A stretch of DNA of 64,000 nt from an uncultured Christensenella sp. (GTDB taxonomy: Bacteria > Bacillota > Clostridia > Christensenellales > UBA1750): NCBI GenBank assembly GCA_905193155.1, contig CAJJNQ010000004.1, positions 29,831-93,830 on the forward strand. Reading direction: 5' to 3'. Made by a program: the position numbers and the translations under genes. How positions within the stretch are numbered: the first letter of the stretch is position 1; the number at the start of each line of letters is the position of its first letter. The notes below the pieces were generated by a model. It had not been told where the DNA came from, ran no database searches, and was given only the letters and a program-made list of their open reading frames with translations. This document shows, piece by piece, positions 43,334 through 52,293 of the stretch.

Positions 43334-43849
43334 ATGCGCGTGGTGGTGGATATTCTGCTGCTCCTGCCCGCCTTTGCCTGGCAGAGCGCGCTGGCGGGGC
43401 ATTTTCAGGTGCGCGGCGTGGGACTGGATCTGCTGGCGGTGATGTTGGCCTCGATCAGCCTCAACCAGGGCTGGCTTTACGGCGCGATAGGCGGACTCAT
43501 CTGCGGCGTCATGATGGACAGCGTGTTCGGCATGACCGGGTTTTACGCCCTGCAATACATGGCGCTGGGCATGGCCGTGGGTCTTGCGGGCGAAAAGTTC
43601 CGCATGGGCAACTGGATCGGGCCGATGGCGGCGCTTTTTGCGGCCTATGTGCTGAAAGAATTGGTGCCCGTGACCTATCTCTTCTTTGCCGATGCGCAGG
43701 TGAGATGGAGCTATGCGCTGTTTAAGGTGCTGGCCAGCGGCGCGGTGACGGCGGCTGCGTTTCTGCCGGTGCACGCGTTGGTGCGGCTTTTGCACCGCTG
43801 GGACGTCATCAGCGCGCCGGTGTTTCATTTTCACGGGCGCAAATGGTAA
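43334..43849 (+). CDS. mreD: Rod-shape protein MreD
   Basis: The protein has 171 residues and five hydrophobic segments. It begins one base after mreC ends. Weakly conserved MreD features are visible (LLAVMLASISLNQGWLYGAIGGLICGVMMDSVFG, where GxxxGLxxD is the family pattern). The identification rests partly on its place between mreC and the PBP2 gene. Confidence 0.88.
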   Translation: MRVVVDILLLLPAFAWQSALAGHFQVRGVGLDLLAVMLASISLNQGWLYGAIGGLICGVMMDSVFGMTGFYALQYMALGMAVGLAGEKFRMGNWIGPMAALFAAYVLKELVPVTYLFFADAQVRWSYALFKVLASGAVTAAAFLPVHALVRLLHRWDVISAPVFHFHGRKW

Positions 43850-43876
43850 TGCCTGACAGGGGGAGGTGAAGAGCCG

Positions 43877-46363
43877 GTGCAGTTCGGCTTTCACAACAAC
43901 AATAAGAAAAACGGCTTCGGCCTTCGCTATATCATCCTGATGGTCGTGGTCACGGCGATGTTCGGCGCGCTGGTGCTGCAATTGGCCAATCTGCAACTGC
44001 GCAACGGGCAGGAGTATTATGACATCGCCGAGAGCCGCAAGATGAAGACCTATACCCTCAAGGGCGAGCGCGGCATGATTCTGGATCGCAACGGCATCCC
44101 GCTTGCCTACGATGAGGAAAGCTATAACGTCATGTTCTACCGCGATCCGTCGCGCAACAGCTCGAAGGAGCTGAAGAACTATACGCAGATCCTGCTGCGC
44201 GTGATCGAGATCGTGGAGCAGAACGGCGGCAAGACCGTCGCCAATTTTTACCTCAAGCGCGACGAAGACGGCAATGATTATCTCGATTTCCTCACGACCA
44301 ACGAGGAAACCTTCGCCAAGCGCGAAAAGAACTGGCGCTCCAACCTCTATATTTCCAAGGTGGATACCGAGGATATTTTTTCCACTCTCTGCGAGCGCTA
44401 CGGCATTGAGGATCTGGATTACGAAACGCAGTATAAGGTGCTGTCCATCTGGCAGGAATTGCAGATGTACGCCTTCCAGTCCAAGCCCGTGGCGATCGCC
44501 TATGATGTGAACATGAATACCGTGGCGCAGATCGAGGCGGCAAGCATCGACCTGACCGGCGCGTCGGTGGAGCAGACCACCAAGCGCGTCTATCCCAGAG
44601 GGACGCTGGCGGCGCACATCATCGGCTACACCGGCTCCATCAGCGAGGATTCGCTGGATGATTATCTCTACAAGGGCTATTCCGCCGATGACCGCGTGGG
44701 CGTTTACGGCATTGAAAAGTCGATGGAGGATCAGCTCTCCGGCAACATTTCGTACCGTCAGGGCAGCCGCGAAGTCGAGGTAGACGCAAACGGCGCCGTG
44801 ATGCGTGAGCTTTCCTATAAAGCGCCGGTCGACGGCAGCAATGTGGTGCTGACGCTGGATCTGGAAATGCAGCAGATTCTGGAAGAGTCGCTGGCCTACA
44901 ACATCGAAGAGGCGCGCAAAATTCAGATGGAGGCGCTGACCACCGCCACCGACGCACAGCTGGAAAAATATCAGCAGCAAATCGAAAATCGAGACGGCGA
45001 GCCGCTGCGCCTTGCCGCCACCGGCGCGGCCGTGGTGCTCGATGTGCACACCGGCGAGGTGCTCGCCATGGCCAGTTATCCCTCCTTTGACCCAAATGAC
45101 TTCATCCGCGGCATGACCACGGAGGAGTACAACGAAAAATACAACATCGATACCTCGCCCCTGTTTAACCGTGCCATCTCCACCAAGGCGACCCCCGGCT
45201 CGATCTTCAAGATGGTCACGGCGCTGGCGGGCCTTGAGGAGGGCGTGGTCAGCGTGGAGGAGCAGATCGACGATCTGGGTAAGTTCGACAAATACGACCA
45301 GACCTCCTACGCGCCGAAATGCTGGACGAAATACCCCAGCAAGCACAAGGGGCAGAACGTCAGCCTCGCGCTGACCAACTCCTGCAACTACTACTTCTAC
45401 ACTGTGGCCGACCGCCTCGGCATCGAAAAACTGTATAAGTGGGCGTCGCTCCTGGGGCTGACCTCCAAGACCGGCATCGAGCTTTCCGGCGAGGTTGCGG
45501 GCGTGGTCGGAAACCAGTCTGTGCTCTACGATTCGTCGCGCGGCATCACCAGCCAGCGTTCGTCCAAATCGAACTACGTCGCCCGCACCATCCTCAAAAC
45601 CCTGCGCAATACGGGCGATGCGCTGGGGCGCAACTTTGAAGAGGAGCGCCTGGAGCGCACCACGCAGAAGCTGATGGATCTGGTGCTGGAGGAGTACGAC
45701 TCCACCGAGATGATCGAGCAGATCCGCCAGGTGCTGATGACCGAGCTGGGCCTTTCCAGCGAAGAGATTTCCAGCCGCTATCTGCTCAACACCCTCAACA
45801 GCTACCTGCGCGAAATCCGCTGGACTCCCACCGAAACCATCATGACCGGCATCGGTCAGTCCATCACGGAGGTTACGCCCGTGGGCGTGGCGCGCTATAT
45901 CGCTGCGGTCGCCAACGGCGGCGACGTGCTGGAGGTTCAGCTTGTGGACAGGGTGCTCTCACCCGACGGCAGCGTTGTAATGGAAAAGCAGCCCAACATC
46001 ACCTCCCATCTGGACGGCGTGGATGCGTCGCTGAGCGTCATCCGGCAGGGCATGAAGGGCGTTATCTCCGCCGAGGACGGCGGTACCGCCAGCGAATACT
46101 TCCGCAACTTCGATTACACCGATCAGGTCGGCGCTAAGACCGGCACCGCACAGGTCAACCTGATCGACCTGGAAAACAACGCCTGGTTCGTCGCCTTCGC
46201 GCCCTACGAAGAGCCGGAAATCGCCGTGGTCGTGTTCATCGCCAACGGCTATAAGGGCGGCGTCGCGTCCCTGACCTCCAAGGACGTCATCGCCAACTAT
46301 TTCGAGCGCAAAAACAACCCCGAAATCGACGAAGTGCCCGTGCAGGACAGTTTCGTGCCGTAA
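43877..46363 (+). CDS. mrdA: Class B penicillin-binding protein 2 (elongasome transpeptidase)
   Basis: The protein has 828 residues from GTG 43877 with GGGAGGTG upstream. After a membrane anchor (about 14-36) come the dimer domain (GERGMILDRNGIPLAYDE) and the transpeptidase domain: S442-I-F-K445, SCN in LTNSCNYYFYTVADRLG, and K754-T-G. It is about 200 residues longer than E. coli PBP2. Part of the excess is an insert of about 100 residues between SxN and KTG, rich in Glu/Leu (ERTTQKLMDLVLEEYDSTEM). It acts with RodA and MreBCD on side-wall peptidoglycan; rodA is not in the window. Confidence 0.92.
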   Translation: MQFGFHNNNKKNGFGLRYIILMVVVTAMFGALVLQLANLQLRNGQEYYDIAESRKMKTYTLKGERGMILDRNGIPLAYDEESYNVMFYRDPSRNSSKELKNYTQILLRVIEIVEQNGGKTVANFYLKRDEDGNDYLDFLTTNEETFAKREKNWRSNLYISKVDTEDIFSTLCERYGIEDLDYETQYKVLSIWQELQMYAFQSKPVAIAYDVNMNTVAQIEAASIDLTGASVEQTTKRVYPRGTLAAHIIGYTGSISEDSLDDYLYKGYSADDRVGVYGIEKSMEDQLSGNISYRQGSREVEVDANGAVMRELSYKAPVDGSNVVLTLDLEMQQILEESLAYNIEEARKIQMEALTTATDAQLEKYQQQIENRDGEPLRLAATGAAVVLDVHTGEVLAMASYPSFDPNDFIRGMTTEEYNEKYNIDTSPLFNRAISTKATPGSIFKMVTALAGLEEGVVSVEEQIDDLGKFDKYDQTSYAPKCWTKYPSKHKGQNVSLALTNSCNYYFYTVADRLGIEKLYKWASLLGLTSKTGIELSGEVAGVVGNQSVLYDSSRGITSQRSSKSNYVARTILKTLRNTGDALGRNFEEERLERTTQKLMDLVLEEYDSTEMIEQIRQVLMTELGLSSEEISSRYLLNTLNSYLREIRWTPTETIMTGIGQSITEVTPVGVARYIAAVANGGDVLEVQLVDRVLSPDGSVVMEKQPNITSHLDGVDASLSVIRQGMKGVISAEDGGTASEYFRNFDYTDQVGAKTGTAQVNLIDLENNAWFVAFAPYEEPEIAVVVFIANGYKGGVASLTSKDVIANYFERKNNPEIDEVPVQDSFVP

Positions 46364-46375
46364 AGAGGATTCTCA

Positions 46376-46418
46376 ATCCCCCGCTTTCGCGTCTTTGGTG
46401 CGAAGGCGGGGATTTTTG
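46376..46418 (+). terminator. Terminator after mrdA
   Basis: ATCCCCCGCTTTCGC pairs, with one bulge and one wobble, with GCGAAGGCGGGGAT, followed by TTTTTG. Confidence 0.8.
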
Positions 46419-46426
46419 TAAAACAG

Positions 46427-46453
46427 AAAACCACTCGCCCGGCGAGTGGTTTT
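46427..46453. terminator. Bidirectional terminator between mrdA and the minus-strand small gene
   Basis: Perfect 13-bp palindrome AAAACCACTCGCC (46427-46439) and GGCGAGTGGTTTT (46441-46453) with a one-base centre; A and T runs on both sides. It also serves the minus-strand gene ending at 46546. Confidence 0.8.
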
Positions 46454-46545
46454 ATCGTCAAGAGTATTTTCTAAAACAAAAAAGTGGACAAGGAGCAAAA
46501 CGGTTAACAGAAAAAGAGAAAATCAAACCGACAAACTGGAAGTTG

Positions 46546-46875
46546 TCAATTTTTTATATATTTTTGATCTTTGTCAGGAATCGTATCTTCTGATTGATAT
46601 CGCTCCACTTTCATGTGAAGATTATATTTATCTCTTAACTCCGCAATCTTATTCATCATGGGTGATTGATGGTGAAAGTCAATGCTCTCTTGATTTTCCC
46701 AACTGTCAATCAGTAGCACAGTTTCCTCATCTCCCAGAGGGAAAAAATAATCATATCTAATGTTCCCCGCTTCATTTCTAATTGCATCAACAGTACCGCT
46801 TGAAATCATCTCCTTTGCAAATTTTCGCGCAGAACCATTTTCGCCGGAATAATATATATTAACAACTATACTCAT
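46546..46875 (-). CDS. Antibiotic-biosynthesis-monooxygenase-like (ABM) small protein, AT-rich
   Basis: The protein has 109 residues from the ATG at 46875, with GAAGGAGG 8 nt upstream. Its pattern (IVVNIYYSGENGSARKFAKEMISSGTVDAIRNEAGNIRYDYFF, seen as a ferredoxin-like strand-helix, then ETVLLIDSWENQESIDFHHQSPMM) matches the YgiN/ABM family, dimeric alpha-beta barrels such as quinol monooxygenases. The substrate is unknown. Unlike all neighbours it is AT-rich (codons AAT, ATA, AAA are common), on the opposite strand and flanked by terminators, which suggests a recent acquisition. Promoter at 46919-46947. Confidence 0.8.
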   Translation of the reverse strand: MSIVVNIYYSGENGSARKFAKEMISSGTVDAIRNEAGNIRYDYFFPLGDEETVLLIDSWENQESIDFHHQSPMMNKIAELRDKYNLHMKVERYQSEDTIPDKDQKYIKN

Positions 46876-46918
46876 TATACTTTCCTCCTTCAAATTCCGA
46901 TTTGTTGAACCGATATTC

Positions 46919-46947
46919 AGTATAGCACACACGGGCTTCAAGCGCAA
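46919..46947 (-). promoter_or_regulatory. Promoter of the ABM-like gene
   Basis: On the minus strand TTGCGC (46942-46947), 17-bp spacer, TATACT (46919-46924). Confidence 0.65.
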
Positions 46948-47207
46948 ACAATCCGCAAAGATGCAAGGGCGCGCTTACGCACGACCCATCCAAGGTAAGA
47001 CGGCGGCGGTACTTACAATGGTTGGGAAAAATGCAAAGAAAACACAGAGCAGGGCGGACAACGACGGGAGGAAGAGTGTCAGGGCGAATCGATAAACGAT
47101 ACCCGTTTGCGGGGAATCCGCAACCAATGTGTGCGTGTATGCGCGCAGACGGTTGGTTTTTTGCTTTAGCACAGGTTGACGAGGAGAGGGGAAAGAGATT
47201 GTGACAC
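46948..47207. other. Gene-free region with two hairpins upstream of malQ-glgP
   Basis: No gene is supportable here. On the plus strand TTGCGG-GGAAT-CCGCAA (47107-47123) is followed by AACCAA (47122-47127) pairing with TTGGTT (about 47152-47157), with inner wobble helix TGTGTGC/GCGCGCA and a T-run. This looks like a terminator, but no plus-strand gene or good promoter was found before it. It could be the end of a small RNA or an attenuator. Confidence 0.35.
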
Positions 47208-47236
47208 TTGCACAAAAAGAGATAATTTGATAAAAT
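47208..47236 (+). promoter_or_regulatory. Promoter of the malQ-glgP fusion
   Basis: TTGCAC (47208-47213), 17-bp spacer, TAAAAT (47231-47236), 39 bp before the ATG. Confidence 0.7.
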
Positions 47237-47274
47237 GAAACAGGAGTAAATCTTTGTGATTGGAGATGAATTGG

Positions 47275-50200
47275 ATGAACCGTGCGTCCGGCATTTTGAT
47301 GCCCATCACGTCGCTGCCCTCGCCCTATGGGATCGGCACCATCGGCAAGGCGGCCTATGAATTTGCGGATTTTCTGAAGAAAGCGGGTCAGAGCTACTGG
47401 CAGATTTTGCCCGTCGGCCCCACTTCTTACGGCGATTCGCCCTATCAGTCTTTCTCGACCTATGCGGGCAACCCCTACATGATCGACCTGGATATGCTCC
47501 AGCAGGACGGCCTGCTCAAGAAGAAGGATTACCGCAACTTAAACTGGGGCGATGATCCCGAGCACGTCGATTACGCCCGCATCTATGAGCTGCGCTTCCG
47601 GGTGCTGCGCATCGCGTTCAACAACGCGCAGAAGGGCGATTTGACCGATTTCAACAACTTCGTCCGCAAAAACAGCGCCTGGCTGGAAAACTACGCGCTG
47701 TATATGGCGGTGAAGAAGTCCTTCGGCATGCGCGCCTGGACCGAGTGGGAGGACGAGGGCATCCGCCTGCGCGACCCCGATTCCGTCCGCGCCTACCGCC
47801 GCAATCTGGACGAGGACGTTCGCTTCTACGAATTCCTTCAGTATCTGTTCTATAAGCAATGGGAGAAGTTCCGCGGCTACGTCAATTCTCTGGGCATCAA
47901 GCTCTTTGGCGATATTCCGATCTATGTCGCCATGGACAGTGCGGACACCTGGGCCAACCCCGAGGTGTTCTGGCTGGACGAGGAGCGCCATCCTGTCCGC
48001 GTGGCGGGGTGCCCGCCGGACTATTTCTCCGCAACCGGCCAGCTGTGGGGCAACCCGCTGTATGACTGGGAGTACCTCAAGTCCACCGGCTACAAGTGGT
48101 GGATCGATCGCATCGCGGCGGCTTCCAAGCTCTACGACGTGACCCGCATCGACCACTTCCGCGGCTTTGACGAATATTATTCCATCCCTTATCCGGCCAA
48201 GGACGCCGTCATCGGCGATTGGCTGAAAGGCCCGGGCATGGATCTGTTCAACGCCATCCGGGCGCGTCTGGGCGACGTGCCGATCATCGCCGAAGACCTC
48301 GGCCTGATCACCCCCGGCGTGGCTAAGCTCCTCAAGGATTCGGGCTACCCCGGCATGAAGGTGCTCCAGTTCGCGTTCGACGACCGCGGCGAGAGCGTCT
48401 ATCTGCCCCATCTTTATACCAATAACTACGTCGTCTACACCGGCACCCACGACAACGACACCACCGAGGGCTGGTTTGCCAATGCCTCGGAGGGCGAGCG
48501 CCGCTTTGCCACCGAGTATGCGCACCTTTCGCCCGAGGAAGGCTATGCCTGGGGCATGATCCGCGCCATCAGCTCCACTGTGGCGGATCTTTGCATCGCT
48601 CCGATGCAGGATGTGCTGGAGCTGGGCAGCTGGGCGCGCATGAACACCCCCTCCACGCTGGGCGGCAACTGGCAGTGGCGCATGAAGCCCGGCGAAGCTA
48701 CCGAAGCGCGTGCGCTGCGCCTGCGCCGGATCGCTAAGACCTACGGCCGCCTGCCCGCCGGACGGGAAGAGGAGAGCCAGCTGGAGAAGGATATGGTGCG
48801 CATCGCCAAGGCGGAATACTGCAAGGAGCTTCAGGAGCTCAATGTGCATGAGCTGCACATGGTGCTGGGCAAGGCTGTCATGGGCGCGATGAGCGACCAG
48901 TGGGCGGATTCCCGCAAGGCGCACGCCGCGCATCGCCGCGCATATTATTTCTCTGCGGAGTTCCTGATGGGCCGCATGGTCTACAACAACCTCTTTGAGC
49001 TGGGGCTGCTGGACAAGGTCAAGGCCGTCTTTGAAAAGAACGGACTGGACATCGCCGCGTTTGAAGACGTGGAGGACGCCGCGCTGGGCAACGGCGGTCT
49101 GGGCCGCCTGGCCGCGTGCTTCCTTGATTCCGCTGCTGCGCACGACATTCCGCTGGACGGCTACGGCATCAAGTATAAGTACGGCCTGTTCAAGCAGACC
49201 ATCGAAAACGGCTTCCAGTGTGAGCAGGCGGACGACTGGACGCATTTCGGCGATCCGTGGTGCATCCGCCGCGAGGAGGACCGTCAGCTCGTCGAGTTCG
49301 CCGGCCAGAAGGTCTGGGCAGTGCCCTATGACATGGCGGTGATCGGCTACGGCACCAAGAACATCGGCACCCTGCGCCTGTGGCAGGCCGAAGCGCTGAC
49401 CGACTTCGACTTTGCGAAGTTCAACGATCAGCACTACCTCGACGCGGTGCGCGAGCGCAACGAGGCCGATGATATCTCCAAGGTGCTCTATCCCAACGAC
49501 AACGGCTACGAGGGCAAGGTGCTGCGCCTCAAGCAGCAGTATTTCTTCTGCTCCGCGTCGCTGAAGGATATTATCAAGCGCTACAAGAAGGTCAACGGCG
49601 ATGACCTGAGCGGCTTTGCGATGCACGCCGCCATTCAGCTCAACGATACGCACCCGGTCATCTCCATCCCGGAGCTGATCCGTCTGCTGGAGCTGGAGGG
49701 CATGAGCTTTGACGAGGCCTTCCAGATTGCCCAAAAGACCTTTGCCTACACCAACCACACCGTCATGGCCGAAGCCATGGAGCGCTGGGACATCAAGCTC
49801 ATGCAGTCCCTGCTGCCCGAGGTCTATGCCATCATCGAAAAGATCGATGAGCGCGAGGCCATGGAGCTGGCCATCCAGCCCGGCATGGACGAAGTGATCT
49901 CCCGCAAGCTGGTTCCCGATGAGGAAGCCATCGACGCCAAGAAGGCCGAAAAGGCCGAAGAAGCGGAGGAAGACAAGGCGGATGAAGAAGAGGAAGAGAC
50001 TCCGATGAAGGAGATCGTCCGCACCCGTCTGGATTCCATGCGCATCATCGACGAGGGCGCGGTGCATATGGCGCGCCTAGCGGTCTACACTTCGTCCTAC
50101 ACCAACGGCGTGGCGGAGATCCACACACAGATCCTCAAGGACGACGTGCTGAAGGATTGGTACGCAGTCTATCCGGAGCGCTTCCAGAATAAGACCAACG

Positions 50201-51243
50201 GCATCACGCAGCGCCGCTGGCTGGGTCTGTGCAACCCGCAGCTGTGCAGCCTGCTGGACGACTGCGTGGGCGAGGGCTACATGAAGAACCTCGACCTGCT
50301 GGCCGACCTCAACGACGTGATCGACGACGAGACCATCGACCGCTTCAACGCCATCAAGTTCGAGAAGAAGAAGGAGCTCTGCGCCTACATCGAAAAGCAT
50401 GAGGGCATCCGCCTTGACCCGAACTTTGTGTTCGATATTCAGGTCAAGCGCCTGCACGAGTACAAGCGCCAGCTACTCAACGCCTTCTCGATCCTCGATA
50501 TCTACCGCAAGCTCAAGAAGGGCGAGATTGCGAAATGGACGCCCACTGCGTTCATCTTCGGCGCAAAGGCCGCGCCCGGCTACTTCCGCGCCAAGGGCAT
50601 CATCAAGTACATCGGCGAGATCGCCAAGATGATCAACAATGATCCCGAAATGGACGACAAGATGAAGGTGGTCTTCATCTCCAACTACAACGTCTCCTAT
50701 GCAGAAAAGCTGATGTGCGCGGCGGATATTTCCGAGCAGATCTCGACTGCAGGCACCGAAGCCTCCGGCACCGGCAACATGAAGTTCATGCTCAACGGCA
50801 CCGTGACCCTGGGCACCTATGACGGCGCGAACGTCGAAATCGTGCAGCAGGCGGGCGAGGAGAACAACTACATCTTCGGCGCGCGCGTTGAAGAGATCAA
50901 TGAGATGAAGCCCATTTACAATCCCAACGCCTACCTGGGCGAGGACGCGAACCTGCGCGCCATCGTTGAGACGCTGATCGACGGCACCTTTGACGATGAC
51001 GGAACGGGTATGTTCAAGGAGCTCTATACGAGCCTGACCGAGGGCGCGTCCTGGCACAAGCCGGACAACTACTTCCTGATCTATGACGAACCCGATTACG
51101 TCAAGACCAAGCTGCGCGCCATCGCGGATTATCAGGACCGCCGCGCGTTCGGCCTGAAGTGCCTGCGCAACATCGCGGGCGCCGGCAAGTTCTCGTCCGA
51201 CCGCACCATCCAGCAGTACGCCAAGGAGCTTTGGAAGCTCTAA
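47275..51243 (+). CDS. Bifunctional 4-alpha-glucanotransferase / glycogen phosphorylase fusion (MalQ-GlgP)
   Basis: A single frame of 1322 residues starts at ATG 47275 (GGAG 9 nt upstream; two codons earlier in the same frame lack that spacing). Residues 1 to about 500 are a complete GH77 amylomaltase: SYWQILPVGPTSYGDSPYQ, nucleophile D293 in RIDHFRGF, acid/base E340 in AEDLGL, D393 in THDND. From about 507 a full GT35 glycogen phosphorylase follows (AYYFSAEFLMGR, RLHEYKRQLLNAF) with the PLP lysine K1170 in GTGNMK. An acidic Lys/Glu/Ala stretch at about 885-912 interrupts the phosphorylase. Phosphorylase shortens outer chains to glucose-1-phosphate and MalQ recycles the short maltodextrins, so one chain would couple both. 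Usually these are separate genes. It is read as one ORF with no stop or frameshift. Confidence 0.95.
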   Translation: MNRASGILMPITSLPSPYGIGTIGKAAYEFADFLKKAGQSYWQILPVGPTSYGDSPYQSFSTYAGNPYMIDLDMLQQDGLLKKKDYRNLNWGDDPEHVDYARIYELRFRVLRIAFNNAQKGDLTDFNNFVRKNSAWLENYALYMAVKKSFGMRAWTEWEDEGIRLRDPDSVRAYRRNLDEDVRFYEFLQYLFYKQWEKFRGYVNSLGIKLFGDIPIYVAMDSADTWANPEVFWLDEERHPVRVAGCPPDYFSATGQLWGNPLYDWEYLKSTGYKWWIDRIAAASKLYDVTRIDHFRGFDEYYSIPYPAKDAVIGDWLKGPGMDLFNAIRARLGDVPIIAEDLGLITPGVAKLLKDSGYPGMKVLQFAFDDRGESVYLPHLYTNNYVVYTGTHDNDTTEGWFANASEGERRFATEYAHLSPEEGYAWGMIRAISSTVADLCIAPMQDVLELGSWARMNTPSTLGGNWQWRMKPGEATEARALRLRRIAKTYGRLPAGREEESQLEKDMVRIAKAEYCKELQELNVHELHMVLGKAVMGAMSDQWADSRKAHAAHRRAYYFSAEFLMGRMVYNNLFELGLLDKVKAVFEKNGLDIAAFEDVEDAALGNGGLGRLAACFLDSAAAHDIPLDGYGIKYKYGLFKQTIENGFQCEQADDWTHFGDPWCIRREEDRQLVEFAGQKVWAVPYDMAVIGYGTKNIGTLRLWQAEALTDFDFAKFNDQHYLDAVRERNEADDISKVLYPNDNGYEGKVLRLKQQYFFCSASLKDIIKRYKKVNGDDLSGFAMHAAIQLNDTHPVISIPELIRLLELEGMSFDEAFQIAQKTFAYTNHTVMAEAMERWDIKLMQSLLPEVYAIIEKIDEREAMELAIQPGMDEVISRKLVPDEEAIDAKKAEKAEEAEEDKADEEEEETPMKEIVRTRLDSMRIIDEGAVHMARLAVYTSSYTNGVAEIHTQILKDDVLKDWYAVYPERFQNKTNGITQRRWLGLCNPQLCSLLDDCVGEGYMKNLDLLADLNDVIDDETIDRFNAIKFEKKKELCAYIEKHEGIRLDPNFVFDIQVKRLHEYKRQLLNAFSILDIYRKLKKGEIAKWTPTAFIFGAKAAPGYFRAKGIIKYIGEIAKMINNDPEMDDKMKVVFISNYNVSYAEKLMCAADISEQISTAGTEASGTGNMKFMLNGTVTLGTYDGANVEIVQQAGEENNYIFGARVEEINEMKPIYNPNAYLGEDANLRAIVETLIDGTFDDDGTGMFKELYTSLTEGASWHKPDNYFLIYDEPDYVKTKLRAIADYQDRRAFGLKCLRNIAGAGKFSSDRTIQQYAKELWKL

Positions 51244-51262
51244 AAAGCAAATAGAACCAGGC

Positions 51263-51298
51263 GGAGCGGAAGCGGGACTTCCGCTCCTGCCGTTTCTA
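51263..51298 (+). terminator. Terminator-like hairpin after malQ-glgP
   Basis: 10-bp stem GGAGCGGAAG (51263-51272) and CTTCCGCTCC (51278-51287); the tail TGCCGTTTCT is weak in T, so termination may be incomplete. Confidence 0.6.
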
Positions 51299-51327
51299 AA
51301 ATATATATATTTACAGGAGGCTCAATC

Positions 51328-52215
51328 ATGGCTGACAAAATGAGAACCCGCTTTCTGCCCAAGATGACCCACGACGAGGTGGAGGAATACCTCAAGCGCA
51401 ATGACATTATCTATGTGCCCTTCGGCACGGTCGAGGTGCACGGCACCTTCCCCATGGACGTGGAGAACACCACGCCGGAAGCTTTCGCCAAGCTCATGGC
51501 GGAGGAGACCGACGGACTGGTGCTGGGCAGCCTGCCCTATTTCTTCTGCGGCGCCAGCCCCATCAGCCGCGGCACCATCCAGATGAGCGTTGAGCAGGGT
51601 CTGCCCTATCTCAAGGCCATTGCCCACTCGCTGCTCAACCAGGGCTTCCGCCGTCAGGTCTACCTGTCGCTGCATGGCCCGGCGTTCCTCACCGGCGGCG
51701 CGCTGGTGGTCGATTTCTTCGACGAGACGAAATGCCCCATCAGCTACATCGATCTGGGCAACGGCATCGAGTATGCGATGAAGAAGGAAGACGCGGATGT
51801 GTCGAAGTTCAATTTTGACGACATTTTCTTCGGCGCGTATGAGATCATGAACCGGAAGGACGAGTTGGTGGTCGATCCTGCCGTTGACGCCGCGCCCAAG
51901 ACTTCTTCCGAGAGCGCCTGTGACGAAAGCGACGTGTTCCGCCGCTTTGCGCACCCCTCCGGCTCCATCGGCTTCTATTTTGCACGTCCCGAGGATCACG
52001 CGGGCATGACCGGCGCATGCAAGACGGTTGAGGAGCGCGACGAGCGCTGCGCCCGCGGCGCGGAGATGATCCGCCGCATCGTCAAGAACATGGATATGCC
52101 GCTGTATGTGAAGAAGATGCGCGAGATGGATGAGCAGCACCAGAACATCATCCTGCCGCGCTATGCCGACGTGCTGCCCCGCAACACGTATCCCAACCCC
52201 GATTATCGGAAGTAA
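51328..52215 (+). CDS. Creatininase-family protein with altered metal site
   Basis: The protein has 295 residues and an ACAGGAGG upstream of the ATG. The creatininase fold is suggested by VPFGTVEVHGTFPMDVENTTPEAFA near residues 30-55 (family GSxEQHGxHLPLxTD) and RRQVYLSLHGPAFLTGGALVVDFF near 110-130 (family xxNGHGGN). E36 and H38 are kept. The aspartate ligand is replaced by Glu/Asn after a one-residue shift, and the GHGGN turn is LHGPA. So it belongs to a divergent branch whose activity may differ from amidohydrolysis of cyclic amides. The position after malQ-glgP may be chance. A strong terminator follows. Confidence 0.65.
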   Translation: MADKMRTRFLPKMTHDEVEEYLKRNDIIYVPFGTVEVHGTFPMDVENTTPEAFAKLMAEETDGLVLGSLPYFFCGASPISRGTIQMSVEQGLPYLKAIAHSLLNQGFRRQVYLSLHGPAFLTGGALVVDFFDETKCPISYIDLGNGIEYAMKKEDADVSKFNFDDIFFGAYEIMNRKDELVVDPAVDAAPKTSSESACDESDVFRRFAHPSGSIGFYFARPEDHAGMTGACKTVEERDERCARGAEMIRRIVKNMDMPLYVKKMREMDEQHQNIILPRYADVLPRNTYPNPDYRK

Positions 52216-52230
52216 AATTCCGGCAGAAAG

Positions 52231-52266
52231 AAAAGGCTCTGAGAGCGCCTGCTCTCAGAGCCTTTT
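52231..52266. terminator. Bidirectional terminator between converging genes
   Basis: Perfect 16-bp stem AAAAGGCTCTGAGAGC (52231-52246) and GCTCTCAGAGCCTTTT (52251-52266), loop of 4. It ends the creatininase-like gene on plus and the glycosidase-like gene on minus. Confidence 0.93.
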
Positions 52267-52293
52267 TGTTTTTGTGCCTTTGGCATTTGAGGA

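Noticed and set aside
47022..47204. Plus-strand open frame of 60 residues before malQ-glgP
   Set aside because: It spans the hairpins and a T-run and lacks a ribosome site.
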